The notes under the pieces: model-generated
The model's input: only the letters and a program-made list of their open reading frames with translations
Told to the model about the DNA's origin: nothing
Databases searched by the model: none
Shown: piece by piece, positions 1 through 6,034 of the stretch
How the letters are laid out: every line of letters starts with the position of its first letter
How positions within the stretch are numbered: the stretch's first letter is position 1
Translations under genes and position numbers: made by a program
Assembly: GCA_031285365.1 (NCBI GenBank)
Contig: JAITWP010000197.1
Coordinates: forward strand, 1-6,386
DNA length: 6,386 bases
DNA from: Azoarcus sp.
GTDB lineage: Bacteria > Pseudomonadota > Gammaproteobacteria > Burkholderiales > Rhodocyclaceae
Reading direction: 5' to 3'

Positions 1-530
1 CTCCTCTAATTGAATTTACCGCGAAACTGGCAGGCTATGAAGACAGCTCCCTTTCCCTGCCGGAAGTGCCCCGTCCCGAGATTTTTGGACCCTATCTGCA
101 ATTCGTATTCACGCATGAACTGAGTCAGCAGTACGATACTCATCCACCCGGTCCGCAGGGTGGTTTCATCGTGATTGACACCCGCACGCGCAGGATCGTT
201 ACTTTCGACAAACTCGTCGTGCCCGGTCGGGAAAAGGCCCTTGAGAGCCTCCAGCATGTGACCTTTCGCGCCTGGTTGAAATCGGAACCAACATTGCCGA
301 GTGAGGCCATCAGGGCGCATTTTTCCAACCCTTCACATGCTTTCTTTCCCGTGAACAGGAATTGGCGTATCACGGAAGGCGGCCTGATGTTCCGCTTCGC
401 TGCTTATGAAGTGGGCCCGCGCCCGTTCGGTTCGCCGGAAATCTTCGTGGAAAAGGATCGCCTGCTCAACATCATCCAGCCGGACATCCTGGAACAGATT
501 CCCGCCAGAGGGTTGATAGTAGGCAATTGA
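1..530 (+). CDS. DUF3298-domain protein, C-terminal part (5' end outside window)
   Basis: The reading frame is open from the first full codon (position 3) to TGA at 528-530, giving about 175 residues with no stop, so the true start lies upstream; the GTG at 66 is probably internal. A stretch reading GGFIVIDTRTRRIVTFDKLV resembles the 'FDL-tGk-l-L-D' strand pair of DUF3298 domains. The C-terminal stretch GLMFRFAAYEVGPRPFGSPE matches the family's hallmark 'F-pYEvapya-G-pe' pattern. DUF3298 domains occur in secreted or membrane-anchored bacterial proteins, such as RsiV-type anti-sigma factors and the polysaccharide deacetylase PdaC, often after a DUF4163 domain. Whether an N-terminal signal or a DUF4163 domain exists cannot be seen here. 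The gene is convergent with the tlpA-like gene and only 7 nt separate the stop codons. The biochemical role is unknown; the family call rests on motif recognition without a profile search. Confidence 0.72.
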   Translation, partial: PLIEFTAKLAGYEDSSLSLPEVPRPEIFGPYLQFVFTHELSQQYDTHPPGPQGGFIVIDTRTRRIVTFDKLVVPGREKALESLQHVTFRAWLKSEPTLPSEAIRAHFSNPSHAFFPVNRNWRITEGGLMFRFAAYEVGPRPFGSPEIFVEKDRLLNIIQPDILEQIPARGLIVGN

Positions 531-554
531 CTGCTGATTACGTCAGCAGTTTTT
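530..554 (+). terminator. Rho-independent terminator of the DUF3298 gene
   Basis: A perfect inverted repeat, CTGCTGA (531-537) and TCAGCAG (543-549), with a TTACG loop and one more A-T pair at 530/550, is followed at once by five T residues (550-554). It begins right after the DUF3298 stop codon, so it is oriented to end plus-strand transcription. It also covers the stop codon and last three codons of the convergent tlpA-like gene. Read in the minus direction the stem is followed by TCAATT, a much poorer U-tract, so it is at best a weak terminator for the ribosomal operon. Confidence 0.75.
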
Positions 555-1023
555 CGAGTAGCGCATGCAGCGCACCAAAGTCGGGTTTGCCCAGATAGGT
601 ATGGACGATACGGCCATGGCGGTCGATGAGGACAGTCGTCGGCGTCATACGTATATCCAAAGTGCGCGCCGCGCTACCGTCGGAATCCCGCGCTACCTTG
701 AACGGTAGCGCGGCTTTCTCGGCATAGGTGCGTACTTGCGCCTCCGGGTCGTAATCCATCGCCACGGCGACGATTTCCAGCCCGCGTGCGGCGAATTTTT
801 CATACGTCCTGCTCAGATCCGGCATTTTCTCAATGCAGGTTGAACAGGTCGTAGCCCAGAAATTGACCAGTACCACCTTGCCGCGCAATGCGACAGTATC
901 GATTCTTTCACCTTGCAGAGTCGTAAAGCCCACTTCAGGAGCAAGAGGCTTTTCGAAGTAGATGAAAGCACCTGCGGCGATGAGCGCCACGATGGCCAGG
1001 AGAGCGATGACGCGAAGCTTCAT
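538..1023 (-). CDS. TlpA/ResA-like thioredoxin-fold protein, membrane-anchored
   Basis: The 161-residue protein starts at ATG 1023-1021. Residues 4-23 form a hydrophobic N-terminal helix after MKLR, with no clear signal-peptidase site or lipobox, so it is probably a membrane anchor holding the rest in the periplasm. The thioredoxin fold follows: VVLVNFWATTCSTC carries the redox pair C60-x-x-C63, and TPTTVLID carries the cis-proline P128. This order is typical of TlpA/ResA/CcmG-type thiol-disulfide oxidoreductases, which reduce disulfides in cytochrome c maturation or other periplasmic substrates; the specific partner cannot be told. The gene lies 9 nt after rplS in the same direction, so it is probably the last gene of the rpsP operon. 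Only a weak GGGG lies about 15 nt before the ATG, so translation may depend on coupling to rplS. Its end is shared with the convergent gene's terminator. Confidence 0.88.
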   Translation of the reverse strand: MKLRVIALLAIVALIAAGAFIYFEKPLAPEVGFTTLQGERIDTVALRGKVVLVNFWATTCSTCIEKMPDLSRTYEKFAARGLEIVAVAMDYDPEAQVRTYAEKAALPFKVARDSDGSAARTLDIRMTPTTVLIDRHGRIVHTYLGKPDFGALHALLEKLLT

Positions 1024-1032
1024 GCGAAAGCG

Positions 1033-1422
1033 TCAACCCCGTTTCTTGGCAGCAGCGGCTTTGTAATCGAGTTTTTCCTTGATCCGCGCGGACTTGCCGG
1101 AACGGCTGCGCAGGTAGTAGAGCTTGGCGCGGCGCACGTCGCCACGGCGCTTGACTTCGATTGCGGCCAGCAGCGGGGAATAGGTCTGGAACGTCCGTTC
1201 CACGCCTTCGCCGGAGGAAATCTTGCGCACGATGAAGGAGGAGTTGAGGCCGCGATTGCGCTTGGCAATCACCACGCCCTCGTAGGCTTGCAGACGCTCG
1301 CGTGCGCCTTCCTTGACCTTGACCTGCACCACCACGGTGTCACCGGGGGAGAAATCGGGGACGGTCTTGTTGACCGTCAACCGGGTAATTTCTTCTTGTT
1401 CGAGTTGCTGAATCAGATTCAT
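1033..1422 (-). CDS. rplS: 50S ribosomal protein L19
   Basis: L19 lies at the 30S-50S interface of the large subunit. The 129-residue product begins MNLIQQLEQEE and carries the family signatures FSPGDTVVV, LQAYEGVVIAKRNRGLNSSF, VRKISSGEGVERTFQ and VKRRGDVRRAKLYYLRSRSGK. The frame is open further upstream, with a TTG at 1446 and ATGs at 1437 and 1428. I chose the ATG at 1422-1420 because other L19 proteins begin near MN-I-LEQE, and because GGAG at 1432-1435 (minus strand) lies 9 nt before it, too close to the ATG at 1428. It is longer than the 115-residue E. coli protein, through a short insert after the N-terminal helix (TRLTVNKTV) and a lysine/alanine-rich tail, as in other betaproteobacteria. 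It follows trmD after a 99-nt gap, unlike the tight upstream junctions, and is probably translated independently. Confidence 0.97.
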   Translation of the reverse strand: MNLIQQLEQEEITRLTVNKTVPDFSPGDTVVVQVKVKEGARERLQAYEGVVIAKRNRGLNSSFIVRKISSGEGVERTFQTYSPLLAAIEVKRRGDVRRAKLYYLRSRSGKSARIKEKLDYKAAAAKKRG

Positions 1423-1431
1423 TTTCATGGA

Positions 1432-1435
1432 CTCC
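1432..1435 (-). promoter_or_regulatory. Ribosome-binding site that fixes the rplS start
   Basis: GGAG on the minus strand, 9 nt before the ATG at 1422. It lies inside the longer possible reading frame from TTG 1446, and only 3 nt before the ATG at 1428. It therefore supports the start that gives an N-terminus like other L19 proteins. Confidence 0.65.
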
Positions 1436-1447
1436 ATGTCGTTCAAC

Positions 1448-1485
1448 GGCCAGTGGCCTGACGCGCAGAGCAGGCTTTACGCCTG
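1448..1485 (-). promoter_or_regulatory. Foldable leader before rplS with alternative pairings
   Basis: In the 99 nt between trmD and rplS, the minus-strand RNA contains CAGGC (1485-1481), loop GUAAA, GCCUG (1475-1471), then a second CAGGC (1460-1456), and finally GGCC-ACU-GGCC (1458-1448). The single GCCUG can pair with either CAGGC, and the second CAGGC overlaps the GGCC hairpin, so two exclusive folds are possible. No T-run follows, so this does not look like a terminator. The arrangement is seen in the sequence; any regulatory function is inference. Confidence 0.35.
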
Positions 1486-1521
1486 ATGCACGCGGTTTGT
1501 AATTGGAAAACCGGCTTTAAG

Positions 1522-2289
1522 TCAGATTGTTGCACGGATTTTCCTGTCGTACTCCTCCCGGAATTCTTCCAGGAGGCGCGATTCTTCCTCATTTACCCCC
1601 CTTTGCGCAAGTAGGTCAGGGCGACGCAGCCAGGTGCGGCCCAAAGCCTGCTTGAGTCGCCAGCGGCGAATGAGGGCATGGTTGCCGGAAAGCAGCACTT
1701 CCGGAACCTGTTCATTTTCAAAAACTTCCGGCCGCGTGTAGTGCGGACAGTCGAGCAATCCGGCCACGAAGGAATCTTCCTGCGCCGATCCGGCATCGTT
1801 CAACGCGCCCGGTAACTGTCGCACGATGGCATCGATGAGCGCCATTGCCGCCAGTTCGCCGCCTGAGAGCACGAAATCGCCGAGCGAAATTTCTTCATCC
1901 ACTTCGCGGTCGAGCAGGCGCTGGTCGATGCCCTCGTAACGTCCGCACAACAGAATCAGGCCCGGCAAGCGTGCCAGTTCCAGGACTTTTGCGTGCGTAA
2001 GCGGCGTGCCCTGCGGCGACAGATAAATGACCGGGGCGGTTTCCGCATGGCCTTGCCGCGCCTGCGCGATGGCCTGCGTCAGCGGTTCGGCCAGCATCAC
2101 CATGCCGGGGCCGCCTCCATAGGGGCGGTCATCGACCGTGCGATGCGCGTCATTCGTAAATTCGCGTGGATCGTGGAAAACGATGCGATACAGGTCGCGT
2201 TCCAGCGCCCGCCGCGTGATGCCGCTGCCGGTGAGGGCGGCAAACATCTCCGGGAAGAGGGTGATTGCGTCGTAGCGGCGTGTGCTCAT
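1522..2289 (-). CDS. trmD: tRNA (guanine-N1-)-methyltransferase TrmD
   Basis: TrmD transfers a methyl group from S-adenosylmethionine to N1 of G37, next to the anticodon, in tRNAs with G at position 36, which prevents +1 frameshifting. The 255-residue product has the same length as E. coli TrmD. It shows the SPOUT/trefoil-knot signatures: ITLFPEMF near residues 9-16, HRTVDDRPYGGGPGM (49-63), SPQG (91-94), CGRYEGID (115-122), SLGDFVLSGGE (135-145), then EDSF with the catalytic aspartate D172 (D169 in the E. coli/Haemophilus enzymes), LLDCPHYTRP (178-187) and the C-terminal LLSGNHA and RRWRLKQ-LGRTWLRRP elements. The frame stays open to an ATG at 2343, but the ATG at 2289-2287 gives the family length and lies one nucleotide after the rimM stop (TGA-G-ATG), a classic coupled junction, with GGTGAG just ahead. 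Confidence 0.97.
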   Translation of the reverse strand: MSTRRYDAITLFPEMFAALTGSGITRRALERDLYRIVFHDPREFTNDAHRTVDDRPYGGGPGMVMLAEPLTQAIAQARQGHAETAPVIYLSPQGTPLTHAKVLELARLPGLILLCGRYEGIDQRLLDREVDEEISLGDFVLSGGELAAMALIDAIVRQLPGALNDAGSAQEDSFVAGLLDCPHYTRPEVFENEQVPEVLLSGNHALIRRWRLKQALGRTWLRRPDLLAQRGVNEEESRLLEEFREEYDRKIRATI

Positions 2290-2290
2290 C

Positions 2291-2794
2291 TCACCAATCT
2301 TTTTGCCAGGTCGTGCGGATCGATCGGGCAGCGAGGTCGACATCCAGTACGTAAGCGGCCACGAACGGAATCAGGCGTTCCGTGTCGCCGTCCCGTACCT
2401 GAAGCACATCATGCGCGCCTGTGGAGAGCAGGTTCGTGACTTCGCCAAGCGCCTCGCCCGCCTCGTCGCGCACTTCCATGCCGATGAGGTCGCCCCAGTA
2501 GTATTCGTTTTCTTCGGTACGGGGCAGTAATTCACGCGGGGTAGCAATGTACCAGCCCACGAGCGGCTCTGCCGCATCACGATCGGCAATCCCTTCAAAG
2601 CAGGCAATCAATCCCTTTCCATGTGCCTGGCAGCCGCACAGCGTGTGTTGCGTCCATTGTTCATCTGGCGCATCGGAGGGAGCCAGCCACCAGTGGGGCA
2701 TTTTTCCCCACGACAACGGATCGTCGCCGAAGGGTTGAATCTTGAGCCAGCCCTTGACGCCGAAAGGGGCTGCGATACGCCCCAACACAATCAT
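2291..2794 (-). CDS. rimM: Ribosome maturation factor RimM
   Basis: RimM helps mature the 30S head by binding S19 and the 3' domain of 16S rRNA, and acts in the cytoplasm. The 167-residue protein, a little shorter than the 182 residues of E. coli RimM, starts with MIVLGRIAAPFGVKGWLKIQ, the N-terminal RimM domain signature. The PRC-barrel domain begins near residue 95 with EYYWGDLIGMEV, continues GEVTNLLSTGAHDVLQV, and ends LIPFVAAYVLDVDLAARSI. The frame is open far upstream to 3055, but that stretch is rpsP read in another frame, so the ATG at 2794-2792, 13 nt after the rpsP stop, is the sensible start. No strong Shine-Dalgarno is visible in that gap. This fits the E. coli operon, where RimM and TrmD are made in far smaller amounts than S16 and L19. 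The stop is 1 nt before trmD. Confidence 0.95.
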   Translation of the reverse strand: MIVLGRIAAPFGVKGWLKIQPFGDDPLSWGKMPHWWLAPSDAPDEQWTQHTLCGCQAHGKGLIACFEGIADRDAAEPLVGWYIATPRELLPRTEENEYYWGDLIGMEVRDEAGEALGEVTNLLSTGAHDVLQVRDGDTERLIPFVAAYVLDVDLAARSIRTTWQKDW

Positions 2795-2807
2795 GTGAGG
2801 AGTACGC

Positions 2808-3059
2808 TCAGGCGGTAGCCTTGGCGTTCTGCTTGACCAGACGGGAGACGGTCGGCGACAGGGCCGCGCCGTTCTGTTCCCAGTAGGCAAGGCGCTCGGC
2901 GTTGATGGAAAGCGATTGGGCCGCGCCGGAAGCAACTGGGTTATAAAAACCGACACGCTCAATGAAACGACCATCACGGCGGCTGCGTGAATCAGTAACG
3001 ACAATGTGGTAGACTGGGCGCTTCTTGGCGCCACCTCGGGCAAGACGACTAACAACCAT
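2808..3059 (-). CDS. rpsP: 30S ribosomal protein S16
   Basis: S16 is an early-binding protein of the 30S body needed for its assembly. The 83-residue product is nearly the length of E. coli S16 (82) and shows the family pattern: MVVSRLARGGAKKRPVYHIV at the N-terminus, DSRSRRDGRFIERVGFYNP in the middle, and a C-terminal half containing INAERLAYWEQNGA-LS-TV. It starts at ATG 3059-3057, with GAGGG (plus coordinates 3069-3073) 9 nt upstream as the ribosome-binding site. It is the first gene of the rpsP-rimM-trmD-rplS-tlpA-like operon. A candidate promoter lies about 40 nt upstream. Confidence 0.97.
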   Translation of the reverse strand: MVVSRLARGGAKKRPVYHIVVTDSRSRRDGRFIERVGFYNPVASGAAQSLSINAERLAYWEQNGAALSPTVSRLVKQNAKATA

Positions 3060-3060
3060 T

Positions 3061-3074
3061 AGAGAGTACCCTCT
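3061..3074 (-). promoter_or_regulatory. rpsP ribosome-binding site within a small inverted repeat
   Basis: On the minus strand AGAG-GGTACT-CTCT spans the Shine-Dalgarno GAGGG, which ends 9 nt before the rpsP ATG. A 4-bp stem (or a second register with a GGTA loop) could partly hide the site. The stem is short and probably weak, so a regulatory role is uncertain. The ribosome-binding site itself is well placed. Confidence 0.45.
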
Positions 3075-3098
3075 GGCAATAGCACTGGAAAACGCGCG

Positions 3099-3127
3099 AG
3101 TGTACGATTCTCACCGTGATAGAGCAA
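3099..3127 (-). promoter_or_regulatory. Candidate sigma-70 promoter of the rpsP operon
   Basis: On the minus strand, TTGCTC (plus 3122-3127) and TACACT (plus 3099-3104) are separated by exactly 17 nt. They match the -35 and -10 consensus at 3/6 and 4/6. The -10 box is followed by CGCGCG, a GC-rich discriminator like those of stringently controlled ribosomal promoters. Transcription would start near 3092, about 33 nt before the rpsP ATG. This is the best-spaced candidate in the divergent region, but it rests on visual matching only. Confidence 0.5.
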
Positions 3128-3164
3128 GCATGCCGCACTTCTCGGCTGTGTACCCTCACGGTGT
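3111..3164. repeat. Pair of TCAC-N-GTG inverted repeats upstream of rpsP
   Basis: TCAC-C-GTGA (3111-3119) is a perfect 4-bp inverted repeat. A near copy, TCAC-G-GTGT (3156-3164), lies with its centre 45 bp away. The first copy falls entirely inside the 17-bp spacer of the candidate rpsP promoter. They could be protein-binding half-site pairs, but motifs this short can arise by chance. Confidence 0.3.
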
Positions 3165-3264
3165 TTCGTTAAGTATTTGTTGCCAGACCGGACTTGGGTG
3201 ATTCCAGGTGTGACAAACTTACATAGAATGCACATATGCCGAAAAAGCGTTTTTGCACGCTCAC

Positions 3265-4788
3265 ATGACAGACGAGCATTCCATTGATACCCTGAAGGAA
3301 GTGTTGTCCTGGCTCTCCAGTGAACCGGGCGATGATCTCAATGCCGAACTGTCGGAATTGAGCCGTTGCGCTGGGGCCGTTGCTCAGGCGACTGAATCCA
3401 TGTCGTTTTCACAGCGCCAGGAAGCACTCAGCCTGCTTTGCCTGCGCGCCAATGATATTTGCGGGCGTTTTCGCCCCGGTTTGTTGGCGCATACACTGCC
3501 GGCTTCCAATGAACTGCATGCCCAGGCGTTTGGCCTGATCGAAACCCTCCTCGGCCTTTCCAGTCAGTTGCGAGCGCTGTACGACGATATGCGCCATCGC
3601 AAGCTTCTGAGCCGCCAGGCGGGATTGGTCGAATTGTGCGATTTCGCCCTGGGGGTGCTGGGCGAGACCTATATACTGAGCACCCTGCTCGGGGCAGCGG
3701 CTCCGTTCGGTTTGTGGCAGCGCATCCACGATGCCTGGATTTCCTCCGGGCAGTACGAGCTCCTGAAAGATGATTCGGCCGAGCCTCAGCCGTCGAAGAC
3801 CAATCTGCTCTACAGGCGGTTGTTGACGATGTCGGTGAGCCAGACGGAGAGCCTGACGGCGCGTGAACAACAATGGCTGTTCGACTATCTGGAAACCATC
3901 GGGGGTGATCTGGTGCTGGCTCCCGTTCCCCTTCCGCCCGAGACATCGAGCTACTGGTTCGATCCGAACCAGGACATGTCTCCTGCGGCCTGCCTGCGGC
4001 GCATGCCGGAAAAAGGCAGCGAAGCCGTCTATTTCAGCATGGAGGAAATCGTCCACCGCATCGGTGTGCAGATTCTCTGGCTCGAAAAGGGTTTGCTCGA
4101 TCTCGACGTGAGCGCACGCAAGAGCGGCAACAGCGAAATTCTCGAAGTCGGTTCCGCCATCTTGCCCCTGGGGCTGACACCGACCGAGATTCTTTCATTG
4201 CTGCGCCGGTTGCGTGAGCAATGGTCAACCGTTCCCGAGCGCGCCGAGGTGCGCATCCGGCAGCATTACACGGTGCAAGTGTGTGTCGGCCTGAAAAACG
4301 TGTGGGCAATGGGGCGCAATGCCCCGGTTGTGGCAGAGGAATGGACGGTCTACAACGAAAGCCCCGGCGGTTATGCCATTTTGTGCGTGGGAGGCGTACA
4401 TCGCAGCCTGTCGGCGGGCGCGGTCGTCGCCTTGCGGCGCGAAGCGTCGCAGGAATGGACCATTTGCATGATTCGCTGGGTACGAACCGATACCCCACAA
4501 CAGGTCGAACTGGGCTTGCAGGCAATAGGGCGGGGCTTCACTCCGGTGTTGATCTGTTTTCGCGGCAATGATGCGCTGGCTCCGGCCCTGATGATGCAGC
4601 GCGGCAAGGGAACTCATGAGCATCGCGCGCTCGTGACCGAGGCGGGCACTTACGTATCGAACCAGTTCGTGATGGTGCACGAGGCTGCCGGAAACTTGTA
4701 TCTTGGGCAAGGTTCGGCGTTCGGGCTCGACATGCAGACGGCCACCATCGAAATCTTCCAGTTCGAGATCGACCCTTACGCCAAGTGA
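3265..4788 (+). CDS. PilZ-like domain protein with long helical N-terminal region
   Basis: I do not recognise a named gene. The product has 507 residues from ATG 3265; an in-frame TTG at 3253 would add four, and neither start has a visible Shine-Dalgarno. It has no signal peptide or convincing membrane segment, so it is probably cytoplasmic. Residues 1 to about 320 look mainly alpha-helical, rich in Leu, Glu, Ala and Arg. The C-terminal part is beta-rich. RAEVR (326-330) fits the RxxxR motif, and WTVYNESPGGYAIL contains N364-E-S-P-G-G369, an exact (D/N)xSxxG motif; these two motifs bind cyclic-di-GMP in PilZ domains. WTICMIRWVR (to about residue 407) then LGLQAIGRGFTPVLI suits the rest of a PilZ barrel. 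The last 80 or so residues are a further beta-rich segment. A c-di-GMP receptor role is inferred, and the 33-residue gap between motifs should be tested. The gene overlaps convergent yihY by 13 nt. Confidence 0.85.
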   Translation: MTDEHSIDTLKEVLSWLSSEPGDDLNAELSELSRCAGAVAQATESMSFSQRQEALSLLCLRANDICGRFRPGLLAHTLPASNELHAQAFGLIETLLGLSSQLRALYDDMRHRKLLSRQAGLVELCDFALGVLGETYILSTLLGAAAPFGLWQRIHDAWISSGQYELLKDDSAEPQPSKTNLLYRRLLTMSVSQTESLTAREQQWLFDYLETIGGDLVLAPVPLPPETSSYWFDPNQDMSPAACLRRMPEKGSEAVYFSMEEIVHRIGVQILWLEKGLLDLDVSARKSGNSEILEVGSAILPLGLTPTEILSLLRRLREQWSTVPERAEVRIRQHYTVQVCVGLKNVWAMGRNAPVVAEEWTVYNESPGGYAILCVGGVHRSLSAGAVVALRREASQEWTICMIRWVRTDTPQQVELGLQAIGRGFTPVLICFRGNDALAPALMMQRGKGTHEHRALVTEAGTYVSNQFVMVHEAAGNLYLGQGSAFGLDMQTATIEIFQFEIDPYAK

Positions 4789-6008
4789 TCACGGTCGGAA
4801 ACCAGTCCGGCCAGGGTCTCGTCACCAATACGCAATCCGTCTTCCAGGCGATACACGATACCGCCGCTGTTCTCCTCGTCCGAGGTTGCAGTGGCGCATT
4901 TCCATGCCCTGATATCGAGTGCAAAACGGCGGATGATTTCAGCCAGGGGGATTTGCGATGGGGAACGAATGAGCACCCAATCACCCTCATCGGTGCGGCT
5001 CACCCATCCGGCTTCGGCCAGTTTGCCGAGCACATCTTCAGCGTGATACTCGGACAAGGGTGCCTGCTCGCGTAGTGCCTCGAAACTGATCGGACATCCG
5101 CTGCTTTGGGCGCGAGCCAGTTGGATCAACATCGTTACCGCCGCCCACGCTTCGCAGCCGGGGAAGGGTGTCACGACCCGTCGCCGTTCGGCGAAAACAG
5201 GCAAGGTTGCGGTCATCAGCGCCCCGAGCAACACCACGATCCAGGACGAATACAGCCAGACGAGAAAAATAGGCAATACCGCAAACGTGCCATAGACCAG
5301 CGTGTACGTAGGAAAACGGGCGAGAAAAAGCCCAAAAGCGCGCTGCATCAGGAAAAACACCACCGCTGCGAGCAGCCCCCCGGCCAGCGCGTGCGTGAAG
5401 CGCACCTTGTGATTTGGCACGGCGAAATACAGGAAAACGAACAACACACTCAACAAAAGCGGCGCCAGCAGTCGGGCAGAGTAAGGGCCAAGCCAGCTCA
5501 TCTCCGGCGACCATTCCATCGAAAGGCTGATCAGATAACTTGTGGTGGCAATGCTACCGCCGAGAATGGGTGGCCCGAGAGTGAGCACGAACCAGTAAAC
5601 GGTGATACGCAACAGCAATGGGCGTGGCTGGCGTACCCCCCAGATATCGTTGAACACCTGCTCGATGGTTGCCAGCAACATCAGCGAAGTCGCTGCCAGC
5701 ATTGCAACACCGATCAGGGTGAGTTCCTTTGCCTTTTCTGAAAACTCCAGCGCGTAAGTCGTGATGATGTTGCCTTCTTCGCTCGGGAGCATGTTTTCCA
5801 GCAAAAAGTCCTTGATGGAAGCTCCGACATCTCCCATTCCCGGAAGGTGTCCGAAAGTCATGTACGTTACTGTAATGAGCGGAACCAGGGCAAGCAGGGT
5901 GGTGTACGTCAGACTGCCGGCAACCTGAAAACAATGAGTTGCCAGAAAACGATCCCGAAAGAGTACGACGAAATCGTGTAGCGAGTGATGGATTGTCCGC
6001 GCGGACAT
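4776..6008 (-). CDS. YihY/virulence factor BrkB family inner-membrane protein
   Basis: The 410-residue protein begins at ATG 6008-6006. The first 270 residues are the family's membrane domain, with about six hydrophobic segments near residues 29-52, 97-115, 135-160, 178-197, 207-229 and 240-268. Conserved features are QVAGSLTYTTLLALVP (28-43), IEQVFNDIWG (115-124), VPNHKVRF (197-204) and YGTFAVLPIFLVWLYSSW (239-256). Residues 271-410 are a soluble tail, likely cytoplasmic. It includes ISFEALREQAPLSEYHAEDVLGKL and AEAGWV (308-336), which look like a winged-helix-like segment. E. coli YihY was once called RNase BN in error; that enzyme is another protein. Bordetella BrkB was linked to serum resistance, but the transport or enzymatic role is not settled. 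A weak GGGAT/CGGA stretch precedes the start. The gene is divergent from the DUF2069 locus, and its stop lies inside the convergent PilZ-type gene. Confidence 0.93.
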   Translation of the reverse strand: MSARTIHHSLHDFVVLFRDRFLATHCFQVAGSLTYTTLLALVPLITVTYMTFGHLPGMGDVGASIKDFLLENMLPSEEGNIITTYALEFSEKAKELTLIGVAMLAATSLMLLATIEQVFNDIWGVRQPRPLLLRITVYWFVLTLGPPILGGSIATTSYLISLSMEWSPEMSWLGPYSARLLAPLLLSVLFVFLYFAVPNHKVRFTHALAGGLLAAVVFFLMQRAFGLFLARFPTYTLVYGTFAVLPIFLVWLYSSWIVVLLGALMTATLPVFAERRRVVTPFPGCEAWAAVTMLIQLARAQSSGCPISFEALREQAPLSEYHAEDVLGKLAEAGWVSRTDEGDWVLIRSPSQIPLAEIIRRFALDIRAWKCATATSDEENSGGIVYRLEDGLRIGDETLAGLVSDRDHLA

Positions 6009-6034
6009 GACCGGATTCCGTATCCCGACTTTGG

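Larger units (their letters stand above)
3060..3264. other. Divergent intergenic region between rpsP and the PilZ-type gene
   Basis: These 205 nt hold the candidate rpsP promoter and the TCAC-N-GTG repeats. For the plus-strand gene only weak promoter matches appear: TAGAAT at 3224-3229 without a good -35, or GTGACA (3210-3215) 17 nt before CATATG (3233-3238). AAAAA-GCG-TTTTT (3242-3254) is a small A/T palindrome. An out-of-frame ATG at 3236 opens a 10-codon ORF, MPKKRFCTLT, whose TGA (3266-3268) overlaps the ATG at 3265. No Shine-Dalgarno precedes either ATG. Confidence 0.4.

Noticed and set aside
1..65. Possible promoter or start for the DUF3298 gene at GTG 66
   Set aside because: The frame is open to the window edge, no Shine-Dalgarno lies before the GTG, and the upstream residues are plausible protein sequence, so the gene simply begins outside the window.
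913..1461. 182-codon open frame on the plus strand
   Set aside because: It lies opposite rplS and the tlpA-like gene, both clearly real. Its product is a low-complexity mix rich in His and Gly with no family resemblance.
2290..2343. Earlier trmD start at ATG 2343
   Set aside because: It would add 18 residues overlapping rimM that are not part of TrmD. The start at 2289 gives exactly the 255-residue family length and a coupled junction.
2795..3055. Upstream extension of rimM to an 87-residue-longer N-terminus
   Set aside because: This stretch is rpsP read in another frame. The RimM family signature starts at the ATG at 2794, right after the rpsP stop.
3242..3254. AAAAA-GCG-TTTTT palindrome as a terminator
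   Set aside because: The stem would be five A-T pairs with a 3-nt loop, too weak. It lies at the start of a gene with no plus-strand transcription unit before it to end.
3409..4056. 215-codon open frame on the minus strand inside the PilZ-type gene
   Set aside because: It is antisense to a longer frame with recognisable motifs. Its Arg/Gln/Pro-rich composition is typical of a shadow frame in GC-rich DNA.
5106..5741. 211-codon open frame on the plus strand inside yihY
   Set aside because: It is opposite the conserved membrane domain of yihY, has no hydrophobic or family pattern, and is rich in Gln, His and Arg like a complement frame.
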